The notes below the pieces were generated by a model that was not told the DNA's origin, did no database searches, and saw nothing but the letters and a program-made list of their open reading frames with translations. Both the position numbers and the translations under genes were made by a program. Source: Chenopodium formosanum (Eukaryota > Streptophyta > Magnoliopsida > Caryophyllales > Amaranthaceae). From it: a stretch of DNA of 64,000 nt. The stretch is from positions 34,645,665-34,709,664 of the forward strand of contig CM044868.1 of assembly GCA_024500155.1 (NCBI GenBank). The letters run 5' to 3'. Shown piece after piece: positions 24,640 to 35,512 of the stretch. The stretch's first letter is position 1. Each line of letters starts with the position of its first letter.

Positions 24640-24829
24640 AAAAAGTATAAGCAACCATGAAGACGAAGCACAGGACAAGTTTCCCTATAAGATTTCATGC
24701 TTTTCTTTTTTTCTTTTGTTTTAACCCTTTTCCCCTAATAAGTCTAGCATAGGTTCTCCTTATCCTTATGTATATATGCCATGTTCCATCAATGAGCATT
24801 TCTTTCCTTTGCATTCGATCATGTCATTC

Positions 24830-24874
<45 letters not shown>

Positions 24875-25972
24875 ATTGTCGATTCGAGCACAAGGTATAC
24901 CAATGATTTGAGGTATCTTTGCAACCCATTAATTCCCCATTAACCATTCAATCACATATCCATTTCTTCATCAGAGCCTCGTCCAACGATTGGCCTTATT
25001 TATTTAACCCACAATCACCTAGCCCTGGGATGGGAAAGTGGGAAATTTGTGTAACATTAAAAAAGCAAGTAAAAAAAAAACAAAGTAACAATAAAACAAT
25101 GTCTAAGGGCAAGTGTTCCAATGTCTTTGATATGAACACGCCTCGAATTGCGTCTCTCATCGAGTTCTTGGTACCGTGCCTGAGAAACATGAATGCTAAG
25201 TGAGTGATGGACCGCATGATCTGAGATTGGCCATAATGATTCCAAAGAATAAAAAATAAATAAATAAATAAAAGCAAAAAAAATGTTGAAAATAAACTTG
25301 CAAAATTCAAAAATTTTAAATTCACAATTACACATCTTGAGGATTCTCTCGGGTCTTGAGCCTTTTACCCTTTTCTTCTTTAAACCATCAACTTAACCGT
25401 ATTAAAACCCTTGAAATACCTCTTTGAGGTGTACATACACTTGTGCAAAGTTCGGCTAGAGCTACGTTTGGCCTGATTCCTAACGATTACGTAAGCAACC
25501 TCACATTGAGGTGCGGCCACATTGATATGCATAATCTAGTCGAAGAATATCCAATATTTATTCCTATGACCCTATCCATCTAGAGCTAGAATTGGGGGCT
25601 TGAATCCACATCATTTAGCCTACCTAGCCTAAAGGGTTACCATTTCGACTCTTCTCACATCTCTTTCCATCACCTTAACCTTTGCAACCTCACCTTAGTA
25701 TCACTTTCACAAACTTCACTCACACATCCATATCCATATCATCTTTCCCTTTAAGAACCCTTTCTCATGAAATCTTGTTTCAACACAGTCCATGTTTCAT
25801 CATCTTTCAAGACAACATTCATCAAATTAAAACATCATATACTTGCTTAGTTTCAAGACCTAATTAAGCACTACTCATTGTTTCATGCATCGCATATTGT
25901 GCTTAGCTCCTTGACCTAAGCAACATTCATCATGCAATACTCATTAATCACTTCATCTATATACGTGCTTAG
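24640..25972 (+). other. Element A interior between MULE and element D, non-coding
   Basis: Resumes the leader of A after the MULE. Contains an A run of about 40 bases (24831-24871). No domain is recognised in any frame. Confidence 0.55.
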
Positions 25973-26459
25973 TGTTTAAGGTAATTTTACCCCGCCACGT
26001 GGTCCGATCAGGGGATGACACGTGTCAGCCTCAAGATGGTCCAAAATGGACCAATCCCTGCTTGACACGTGTCACTCCAGAAATTAGGGGGGAAATGGCG
26101 GCCTTCAGGCCCAAATCCCGAGAAAGCCGCAATACGGTGCAGCCCACCAATGATTAGGGATCAATGACCTAATCGGGGGCACAAATGCCGAGGACCCTAT
26201 AAATAGGGATATTTCCCTCTTTTAGAGGGCACGTTTTACCATTTATTACACAGTCCCTGTGATAGAGACATCTGAGCTTGGAATCCGAGCAGATACCCAC
26301 CTAAATTTCCGCACCTTTTTCTCTCCCTTCAAGTTACTAACTTGTTCGTCGGAGGCGGAGCACCAACCAACCGGTGTCTCCGTTTGTTTTGCAAGTACAG
26401 CTCACGCTGGATCAGTCTTCGTGTTGTAACTCTCCCAAGGGACAAAAACACCCAAAACA
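25973..26459 (+). repeat. 5' LTR of element D (487 bp)
   Basis: Starts TGTTTAAGG, ends AAAACA. It shares blocks with the LTR of E: ATGGCGGCCTT, CCTATAAATAGGG, GAGCTTGGAATCC, TAACTCTCCC and GGGACAAAAAC. Three CACGTG boxes lie at 25996, 26019 and 26066, and the TATA box TATAAATAG is at 26198-26206. Confidence 0.85.
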
Positions 26460-26479
26460 TTTGGCGCCGTCTGTGGGGA
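26460..26479 (+). other. Primer-binding site of element D
   Basis: TTTGGCGCCGTCTGTGGGGA directly follows the LTR and is identical to the site of element E (49678-49697). It resembles tRNA-Asp-type sites of Tat/Athila elements with some mismatches. Confidence 0.8.
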
Positions 26480-26492
26480 TAATACCTCGAAG

Positions 26493-28295
26493 ATGGTTCA
26501 AGAGTCTGTACCACCCCCTAACCATCTAGGAGATGACCCAGAAGTCTTTACAGACCATGAGGATGAAGATCCTCAGGTCGAAACCTTTACAACCGATGAT
26601 GGCTCTCTCAGAACCAAACGCATCCGACCTAGAGACACTCTGAAGCGGGGTGCCTCCCAGGCGGGTGCAAGTCGACCCCCTGGTCAGCTGGAAAGGGAAA
26701 CCCATACGGTATCTGGATCAGCACCTGTCACTTGAGACAAACTCATGAGACTCATGACAAGTTTCAAGGGTGAAATTAAAGAGCTGATCACCAAGAACCG
26801 GGCTTGCCCAAGTAAGGGTCAGACGGCCAAGAAGACTCCCCTAGAAAAAGGGAAGTCAGTCAGAGATCGGCAGCCCACTCCTCACCCAAAGGAGAAAGTA
26901 GCCAGGACCATTGATTGGTCCGAAATTCTTCTTCCTAAGAGGAATACCAATGACACCCGCCGGACTCAACAGCCGGGGGGGAAGTAAAAAATCAACTCCT
27001 GATGCCCGGGAAATAATCAACCGGAAGAGGAATCAGCAGCTGTCTGAGTCGGCTTCAACGTCGAACTTTCTTGAAAGCTTTAACAACACATCTGCAGGGA
27101 ATGCTCTCTCCCTGCATGAGAGCCAGACAGGCGGTAATACCGTCCATTCTGGCCCTCTGATGATTGGTACTGTACCTTATGTACCTACTCAGGTTTACGG
27201 TCAGTATCCCCTCACTTCATGCAGCCGGCTCTCTTCGGAGGTCAGGCGGCATATCAAAATGTCCAGCCACTGGACTGGCAGCTCCGTCTACTACGCCTGG
27301 GTGAACAACCTTCTGCGTTCACCCGGGAGATAACCGAGCCGGCATAGCCGGCCAAGGTTAAGAATGTATTGGTAGGTACCTATGATGGTACCACCAACTC
27401 GGAAGACCACCTTATGGCATACACCAACCTCATGTATTTACAGGGGTTGGATGACGCCACTTGGTGTCAATGCTTCCCGGCTACATTGAAGGGCATTGAC
27501 CAACAATGGTTTGGCAACTTGCCAGCTGGGTCCATTGATAATTTTAGGAAGCTCGCCTTCATGTTTGCTTCCAACTTCTCAATGAACATCCCTACTAAGA
27601 AAACAAGCCTTGACTTAAGCACTGTTAAGCAGGGAGAGAGAGAAGGGCTGCGCTCATATGTTAGGTGGTTCAATCTGATCAGAATTCAGATTCAAGGATT
27701 GTCTGATGAGGTAGCTTTTACAGACTTTTTCAAGGGTCTGAGAGACGGGTCGACCTTTAAGTTCGACCTAGGGGCTTTCACCTTACAGGAGGCCCTGAGG
27801 GAGGCGGAAAGCTACATTCAAGCTACCGACCTCTGCTCGCCTGGTAGCCAGTTGGACTCCAAGAAGTCCGATAAGCAGAAAGACAACCGGCCTGCTCAGC
27901 CGGCAAAAAAAAAAGAAGAGAGCAAGAAAAGAAAAGAAATATGGGCGGTTAATGACTCTGACAAGCCGTCCCAGAAGAAAAAGAAACAGTTTAAACCGTA
28001 CGTCCCCAAGTACGAGTTTAATAAAGACTGCAACTCCATCCTCATGGAGGTAAAGGACCGGCTGTCCATTGAAAAGCCGAATCCAATGAAGAGTTCCGTT
28101 CAATCACGGAACAAAAATAAATTCTCTCAGTTCCATGAGGAGGTTGGCAATGACACCAACGACTACTTCAGTCTTCAGCGGGCGTTGGACCGTCTGGCTG
28201 ACAAAGGGCTGTTGAAGTCCTACATTTCTAAGTTCCTAGCCGGGGCAAAAAAGAAGAACAAGGGTCAGTCCTCCAAGACTACCCCAGCCTGCTAG
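26493..28295 (+). pseudogene. Element D gag, frameshifted
   Basis: The start MVQESVPPPNHLGDDPEVF at 26493 parallels the start of the E gag. Stops and frame changes occur at about 26733, 26985 and 27331. The Retrotrans_gag core is open from 27369: GTYDGTTNSEDHLMAYTNLMYLQGLDD, FPATLKGIDQQWFGNLPAGSI, EGLRSYVRWFNLIRIQI. The zinc-binding stretch, CLFHEDVGHDTNDCF in E, has become SQFHEEVGNDTNDYF, so both cysteines and one histidine are lost. Gag would form the cytoplasmic particle; this copy cannot. Confidence 0.9.
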
Positions 28296-29038
28296 TAGCT
28301 CGGATACTAATAGCAGGCAGGTTCTCATGTGGTGGCACTACCATCCTGGGCACCCAGAGCCATCTTCGAAAGATGGACAAAGATGATAATGAGCAGGCGT
28401 CTGCAAGCTCCTCCTTCCCAGACGTCTTGATCACTGAGAAGGATAGGGGCAGCGTCCGCCGTCCGTATGATGACCCGGTTGTCATTGAATGTAAGGTGGC
28501 CAACCAGCTGGTTGGACGGATCCTTATTGACATTGGCAGCTCCTCAGACATCATCAGCCTCCGGTGCCTGCAAAAGCTGAAATACAATGTCAGCAGCATG
28601 CATCCGGTCACCCACCCCTTGGTTGGTTTCGGGGGTGGGTTGGTCTACCCTGCCGGAAGAATTGACTTATCCATCCGGCTGGGGGAAAAAGGCCAAGGAC
28701 GACATATTTTCGTCAGATTCTTGGTCGTTGAGGAGTTGACCGCCTACAACATTATCCTTGGCCGGCCAACCCTCAACGAAGCAAAGGCGGTAATCATCCC
28801 GTCTCTCATGCTCATCAAGTATGAGAGGGATGACGGCTCTGTTGGTTCCCTGAATGGGGATCAAAAGACGGCCCGAGAGTGCTACCTCTCAGCCGTAAAA
28901 GAAACTGTGGCCCCAGGAGGCCAGGAGCCAATAGACCTCGACAATGTCAAGGATGCTGACCCAGCACCTGCCCCACCAGCAGCCGGGAAGAAAAGAAAGG
29001 CACCTCTGCTGGTGGAGGTGAAGAAAGAGAAAAAATAG
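28296..29038 (+). pseudogene. Element D aspartic protease
   Basis: Open from about 28373 to the TAG at 29036-29038. The flap and core match E (VVIECKVANQLVGRIL, LVGFGGGLVYPAGRIDL, IILGRPTLNEAKAVI). The catalytic triad DTG is changed to DIG (IDIGSSSD, about 28529), which would abolish proteolysis. A frame break separates it from gag. Confidence 0.9.
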
Positions 29039-29044
29039 CAATCA
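29036..29044 (+). other. Putative readthrough stop, UAG-CAA-UCA (element D)
   Basis: The stop lies between protease and RT. The frame is open for 42 codons downstream before the block that aligns with E pol, and downstream residues QSLTGER are conserved with E. UAG followed by CAA UCA fits the UAG CARYYA leaky-stop consensus known from tobamoviruses. Confidence 0.6.
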
Positions 29045-32000
29045 CTGACCGGTGAGCGGTTAGACGAGCTTCGTCCCCAACCGGCTGGTGAAATTATTGA
29101 TCTCGTTCTGGATGACAGCCGTCTAGAACGTACTGTAAAGGTTGGGACGGTTGCTCATGCTACCTTGGGTGCAAGCTTGCACCTTCTGTTGAAGGAATTC
29201 AAAGACATTTTTGCCTTTGAAGTGGAAGAGATGCCAAGCGTCAGCCCGGATCTTGCTGTCCACAAACTCGCCGTGGACCCCAAAAAGAAGCCCATCCGGC
29301 AAAAGAAAAGACACCACGGTGAGGAAAGAAGTCTGGCGGCAGCTGCCGAAGTCAAAAAGCTGCTAGACGCCAGGTTCATTCGGCCTTGTAATTTTCTCGA
29401 CTTGGTGGCCAATGTGGTCCTTGTTAAGAAACCGAATGGGACCTGGCGTATGTGTGTTGATTACACAGATTTCAACAAGGCGTGTCCTAAGGACAGTTAC
29501 CCGCTTCCAAAGATCGACAGTCTGGTCGACTCTACAGCCGGTCACGCCTTGATGAGCTTTATGGATGCCTACTCCGGCTTCCATCAGATACCCCTGTGGA
29601 AAAAGGATCAAGAGAAGACGGCCTTCATCACTGATCAGGGGTTATTCTGTTATACAGTGATGCCGTTTGGCTTGAAAAATGCGCCTGCCACTTTCCAACA
29701 TATGATTAATACGGTCTTCATTAATCAAATTTGGAGGAATGTGGATGCGTACATTGATGACATGATAGTCAAATCCAAGCTACAGACGGATCACCTTGCT
29801 GGTCTCCGAGAAACATTCACCACCCTCAGGCGGCATAAGGTCATGTTAAATCCAAAGAAATGCGTCTTTGGTGTTGAGTCTGGGAAGTTTCTCGGATTCC
29901 TGATTGATCAAAGGAGGATAGAGGCTAACCCCGAAAAGATACAGGTGGTGATTGACATGAAGTCACCCCGTTCTGTCAAGGAAGTTTAGAGACTCACCGG
30001 TTGTTTGGCCGCCTTGGGGAGGTTCCTCAGCCGGTCAGGCGACAAATGCCTTTATTTCTTCCAAGCAATCAGTAAGAAGACTAGGTGTGAGTGGGGGGAT
30101 GATGCTGAGGCGGCGTTCTAGAAGTTGAAAGAACATTTACATTCTCTACCTAGGTTGGTCAGTCCTTTACCTAGGGAGACATTGTACATGTATTTAGCCG
30201 TCTCAAATCATGCCCTTGGTGTCGTTCTCCTTGCTGAGCGAGACGACGTGCAGCTCCCGGTTTACTTCATTAGCCATGTTCTCAAAAATGCTGAACTCCG
30301 GTACCCCATGGTTGAAAATTTTGGCCTTGCTTTGTATATGACATTCAAAAAGCTGAAGCCTTACTTTTTGGCACATCCGGTGGTGATTTACACCGACCAG
30401 CCACTCAAGCGGCCAATGTCTACCTCGGAGTCATCCGGGAGAATGTTGAAATGGGCTATTGAAATGCAAAGTCTTTAAATCACTTACGAACAAAGAAAGG
30501 CAGTGAAAGGTCAGGCGTTTGCCGACTTCATTGTTGAAATGACCCGTCCGGTGGCTCCGGATAATTTCGACAAGGTTTGGAAAGTGTACGTAGACGGGAG
30601 CTCTACAAAGAATGAATGTGGTGTAGGCGTAATCTACGAGTCTCCTGAAGGGAACAGATTTGAGTATGCACTACGCTTCAAGTTTCAGGCCTCTAATAAT
30701 GAGGCGGAATATGAAGCCCTGCTAGCCGGCATCCGTATGTGTAAGGCGGCAGGGGCCATAAAAATTGACGCCTACTCTGATTCACAATTTGTCGTTAGCT
30801 AGTATGCGGGGAGCTACGAGGCAACTCATCCGGCTATGATCAAATCTCTTCAGGCAGTCAAAGAAGAGGATGGGGCACTTGAGGAATTCCGTCTGAATCA
30901 AGTGCCTAGGTCGAAAAACAACCAGGCGGATGCATTGTTAAAACTAGCATCTTCTGCCTGCCATGATACGCCTCGGCCAGTCTTCTGGGAAGTTCTTGAA
31001 AAAAGAAGCATCTATGAAGATCCCATTGGAATTTGGACCGAAGCTCTACCTGGATGGATGGCATCCGGGCCTATCTTTTAGACGGTATACTTCCTGATTC
31101 GCCACAAGAGGCAGTCGTCCTGAAGAAGCAAGCTGCAAGCTTCGAGTTGAGAAACGGAGAACTCTTCAAGGCGGGGTTTCTTAAGCCGCTGTTAAAGTGT
31201 GTCACCCTAGAAAAGGGGAAGGAAGTTCTCAAATACTTACACTCGGGATTCTGCGCCTCCCACATAGGCGGCAGGTCCCTAGCCGTCAGAGCCAGACGAC
31301 ATTATTTTTGGCCCACTCTTGAGGCAGACGCCAAGGAGTTGGTGAAGAAATGTGACAAGTGCCAAAAATTTGGCAAACTTATTCACCGTTCGGCTACTGT
31401 CTGACGGCCATCCACAGCCCAATCCTGTTTGCAAAATGGGGCATGGACATTCTAGGTCCTTACACGCCTGCTCCAGGTGGAAAGCGCTACATCTTGGTGG
31501 CTGTGGATTATTTAACCAAGTGGGTAGAGGCTGAGGCGGTTAAGAACATCAAGACCTCGGACGTAATTTCCTTCATCTGGAAAAACATTATCACCCGGTA
31601 TGGGGTACCTATGTCTATGGTGTTTGATAATGGTCCTCAGTTTGAGACGCCTCAGCTAAAACCCTTGTTGGGAGATTAGGGGATCTCAAGCTGTTTTGCA
31701 TCCGTCGGCCGGCCCCAAGCAAACGGCCAAGTTGAAGCCTTCAACAAACTCATCTCAGACGGCATTAAGAAGAAAATAGAAAGAGTCGGTAGCTTGTTGG
31801 CGGAAGAGTTAATCCATGTCCTATGGGCTATCTGGACAACAGCAAAGGGGGCAACCGGTGAAACCTCATTTCTTATGGTTTACGGTGCTAAAGCCATCTT
31901 GCCCATCGAACATTACGAGCCGACTCTCAGAGTCATGCTATATGATGAAGAGGCAAACTGGGAAGCAATGCGCCTGACATTGGATTCATTCCCAGAACGC

Positions 32001-32282
32001 AAGGGCAATGTCGCCTTGCGTCATGAGATTTACCGCCTGAGAATGACTAGAGCCTACAACAAGAAAGTACACAAGCGTCCCTTAAAAGTTGACGACTTAG
32101 TGTTACGAAAAATTGAGGCAACCGGTAGGGCCAATGAGATGGGGAAGCTAACTCCAAATTGGGAAGGCCCCTACCGGATCTATAAAGAAGAAAGGACGAC
32201 ACCTACCGCCTAGAAACTCCAGACGGAAGGCGCCTGCCTAGAACTTGGAATGTAGACAATTTGAAAAAGTACTGCTTCTGAG
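29039..32282 (+). pseudogene. Element D pol (RT, RNase H, integrase), with stops
   Basis: RT shows VLVKKPNGTWRMCVDYTDFNKACPKDSYPLPKID, FMDAYSGFHQI and the catalytic YIDDMIVKSK (29747). Then come a first RNase H, a second (Tat-type) RNase H with VYVDGSS..NNEAEYEALLAGI (30580-30730), and the integrase zinc finger and core (MDILGPY, VFDNGPQFE, VEAFN as the D-D-E residues). Stops lie at about 29986, 30118, 30476, 30800 and 31677, and frame changes near 31030, 31385 and 32190. Several stops are TAG where E has CAG. The protein would copy and insert the element DNA; this copy is dead. Confidence 0.92.
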
Positions 32283-32433
32283 AATGTAAGTTTTTTTGTA
32301 AACAATGAGTCAATTAATGAGAATTCAAACTTTGTTTGCAAATTTGTTTTGTTTTTCCGCCTGGGTAATACTCAGACGGATTCTTCATTTAACTAACTAA
32401 GTTTGACACTTAGTAAAGGTTATAGCTGCTTAA

Positions 32434-33964
32434 TGATGAGTGGCGTTTATGCCACTCTTTTATCCTTTTTCTCTAAGGATTCTCCCCTCATTTGCACTTG
32501 TTTAGCCCTTTTTCTAAGCATTTTTACTTAGTTTTGCTTCCTCTTTTCTTTCTCCTTTATCCTCCCTTTTTTTAGTCTTCCCGCTTTGTTCTTATTGTGA
32601 TTTTCATGCTTATGCTTTGTAGGAACCATCGGGATTTTCAAGAGGAGGAAGCTAAGCTCAAGAGAAGCTAGAGGAAGCATGATTCAGAAGAGGTTCGGCC
32701 GAACCTCCTGAAGAAGTGGCCGAACCAAGGTGTGGCCGAACCTGCTCAATGGTTCGGCCGAACGTTGAGGCAGGGGCAAGATGAAAATTGGCAGTTTTGC
32801 AGGAGTGGCCGAACCACAGGAGTTCGACCAGACCAGGATCAGGGAGGTTCGACCGAACCTACCCATGGTCCGGTCGAACCTACCCATGGTCCGGCCGAAC
32901 CTACCCTGTAGTCCGGCCGAACCTACCCTGTAGTCCCGCCGAACCTTCCCTTTTGTTCGGTCGGACCTCTCCTTTTATCAGCTGGCTCTGTACGGACTAT
33001 ATACGTCCCTTCTTAGAACATTTTGAGGATTAGATTAACTTAGTTTTAATTTTTCTACATCTTTAGCTTAATCTAGAGAGAGAAACACTATTAGTCTTCA
33101 TTGGTAGAGAGAGAAAATGTGGTTTTCTTCATTGATGAACTTGGATTTTGAAGAAGGAGTTTTGTTCAATCCTTTGTAGACCTTTATCTTTAATTAATGA
33201 GTAATCTCTTACTCTTTCTCTTTACCTTTGTTTTTTATTTTGCTTATTCGCTTTGATTTTTCTTCTTTGCTTATTAGTCATGTTGATGCTTATTGATTTG
33301 ATGATTGATATTGTTTTCAATATGATTTGTGAGTAGTCACCTAGCCAAGGGTGTGGGGATGGTGTAGTTGCTAATTGTTCATGCTTATAATGTTGGGGTT
33401 ATGTTAATGGTGATTAAAGTCTTTGCATGCTTGATATTCTTTGGTCTTTCTTGCAAGTGCACATTGTTAGTTGATCAAAGATGAGTCTTTACTAACAAGT
33501 AACGGAAGTTGACTTAGTTGAGATTCATTACTATCGATAATTCTTTGTTTGCACCTTCTAATATATGGTTCTAATGTGGAAACATAGAGGCTATGTTAGG
33601 AGAAACCAATTAACCCCGGAAGACGGTTAGATTGGACCCCTTTACTTCGGTAATCGTGCATGTTTAGTTTACCATTGATATGCTACTTTATTATTGCATG
33701 ATCAAGCGTCAGCTTCTCCTACTCATTTCCCTTGGTGCCTAGCTTTATTAATTTTAATCCATTTCGTTCTTAGTTTAACCTTCTAGTTATTCACACTTCT
33801 TGTTCCGAGATAGCTTAGACCCTAGGTAATGAATGCAGTGCTTAAGCATTTCTTCCTGTGGTTCGACCCCTCTATTTACCCTATACACGTATTAGGTCGG
33901 TAGAGCGTTATAAATTCATTTGATTTAGGTGTAGTCGCTCAACGACACGATTATTGCCTTGTCA
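32434..33964 (+). repeat. Left LTR-B (1531 bp)
   Basis: Starts TGATGAGTGGCG and ends CTTGTCA, nearly identical to 43358-44867. It contains clustered GGTTCGGCCGAACC-type motifs (32692-32970), then a TATA-like box mutated to TATATACG (32998-33005). Confidence 0.9.
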
Positions 33965-33967
33965 AAT

Positions 33968-33985
33968 TATCGCCGTTGTCGGGGA
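33968..33985 (+). other. Degenerate primer-binding site after left LTR-B
   Basis: The 18-base site at 33968-33985, containing CGCCGTTGTCGGGGA, is a degraded form of the tRNA-Asp-type site TGGCGCCGTTGCCGGGGA. Confidence 0.65.
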
Positions 33986-34083
33986 ATGGCTTCCATTACC
34001 GTTATGTTATCTTATTGAGACTAGTCCATTGTATTTATTTTCTTTTGATTTGTTTTTGTTCTCTTTGTTTTGTTTGAGAAAAA

Positions 34084-34660
34084 ATGGCTTATATTTCTAT
34101 TCCTCAATTTGATAATGAACCGTTTTGGGTGTATTTCAATAGACTTGAGGATTTCCTAGATGGTGTTAAAGGTTTAACCAAGGGTGATTATTGTGAAATC
34201 ATCAATTTCGGATTAAATGAGAATTTTAGAGGAGTAGTTGATAATATGTTAAATGGTAAATTTCAAGACATGTCTTCGGATGAAGCTTGGGATTTCTATT
34301 AGGCATAATTATGATTGGGAGAGGGCCAATCATGAGACTTATGTTCGGGATTCTCATGCTTTTAATGTTGATGCTAATTGTCATGATTTGTCTAATATGA
34401 ATTCCCATGATGTGCTTGATGCTCCCCATAGTGACCATGTAATGCATGATTTCAACTCCCCTCCCTCTATAGCTCAATGTAATGAGGTACATTCTAATGA
34501 TGATGAAGTGCATGCTCTTTCTCATATTGCATCCGATTTTTGCATGAATTCTAAAGGTGTGCCCCATAGTCCCCTAGATGATTCCAATGAGCAAGCTTTT
34601 GACTCGTCTATCCATGATGATTTGGACTCATTTGAGATTATGGCCCAAATATTTCTTTAG
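34084..34660 (+). pseudogene. gag-like fragment of element B
   Basis: MAYISIPQFDNEPFWVYFNRLEDFLDGVKGL...CEIINFGLNENFRGVVDNMLNGKFQDMSSDEAWDFY resembles the short gag-like segment found in non-autonomous plant gypsy elements. The frame breaks after AWDFY near 34300. It then continues in another frame as YDWERANHETYVRDS and a polar D/H/N-rich tail to 34660. No catalytic domain follows. Confidence 0.6.
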
Positions 34661-35512
34661 TTTCAAACGGTAGCCCATAACCTTATGAGTGAGTTCATTA
34701 ATAAGGCTTCATTAGAAAGAGATGAGTTTGAGAGAAATTTGCCCCCAATCACTCTTGATTTTGAGATGGTAGGCCTTGAGAAATTTAAGGGAGATGTTGT
34801 TCAAGGTTGTGAAGAGGAGGTTGAGATTGAATCATTTGGAGTTTTATAGCTTGAGGAAGATGAAGAACGTAAGGGTTCTTCATTTGAGGATTTCATGATT
34901 GATTTTCATTCCCTCATTAGTGATGTGAGATCTTGTGATGAGGGATTAGCTACCCCTTTTTGCCTTTCTCATACACCTTTCTCCCAAAGGTTTAACCATA
35001 TCTCCTACTATCCTTTGTTCCTTCCTTCTTTTCTCAAAGAACCTCTTAGGGATCCTCTTCCTTTTCATGCTTTTGAAGCCCCAAACTCTTTCATTGTTGA
35101 TGAGGAAAAGAGTTATAATGCCAACCAAAAATATTTTTGTGAGGATTTTTCTTTTTCTTCTTCTACTTTTTCTTCTTATTTTCTTGATTTTTCTTTTGAT
35201 TCTTTTACTTTTTCTTTTCTCCCTTCTCTCAAGCATAAAGTCTCCTTGTACTTTATGTTTGCTTGTCATATGAGCATCGCGTATTCTCTATTTCTTGATA
35301 TGTTTCTCGGTGCATATGACAAGCTTTTGCGTTCTTTGTCGGGTTATTTACTAGATTGCTCATGCTTGGACGTTAAGCAATCCTTTGCGGGAAGTAACCC
35401 GTGTTTTATTGCTTTCTTTTTCTTTCTTTTGTGTTTCTCATTTTTATTTACTCTCTTTTCTATGTGTATAGGTACTCGATGCATATACTCATGTGCAAGG
35501 ATTTTGGATTGA
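34661..35512 (+). pseudogene. Unrecognised ORF remnant in element B
   Basis: Open frames 34661-34850 and 34895-35512 encode a polar then F/S-rich, partly hydrophobic sequence with two membrane-like stretches (KVSLYFMFACHMSIAYSLF and IAFFFFLLCFSFLFTLF). I recognise no family. The position after a gag-like piece could suggest a degenerate downstream ORF. The T-rich composition also favours such frames by chance. Confidence 0.35.

Noticed and set aside
24831..24871. A-run as the tail of a plus-strand SINE or LINE
   Set aside because: No retroposon body or target duplication could be seen upstream, so it is treated as a simple repeat.
32788..33033. Open frame with repeated 'YPWSGRT' phrase in LTR-B (also 43712-43936)
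   Set aside because: It is a translation of the tandem TCCGGCCGAACC motif, differs in repeat number between LTRs and has no start context.
35067..35273. L/F-rich plus-strand open frame as a membrane protein
   Set aside because: It overlaps a longer frame in T-rich DNA, and the composition alone gives hydrophobic translations.
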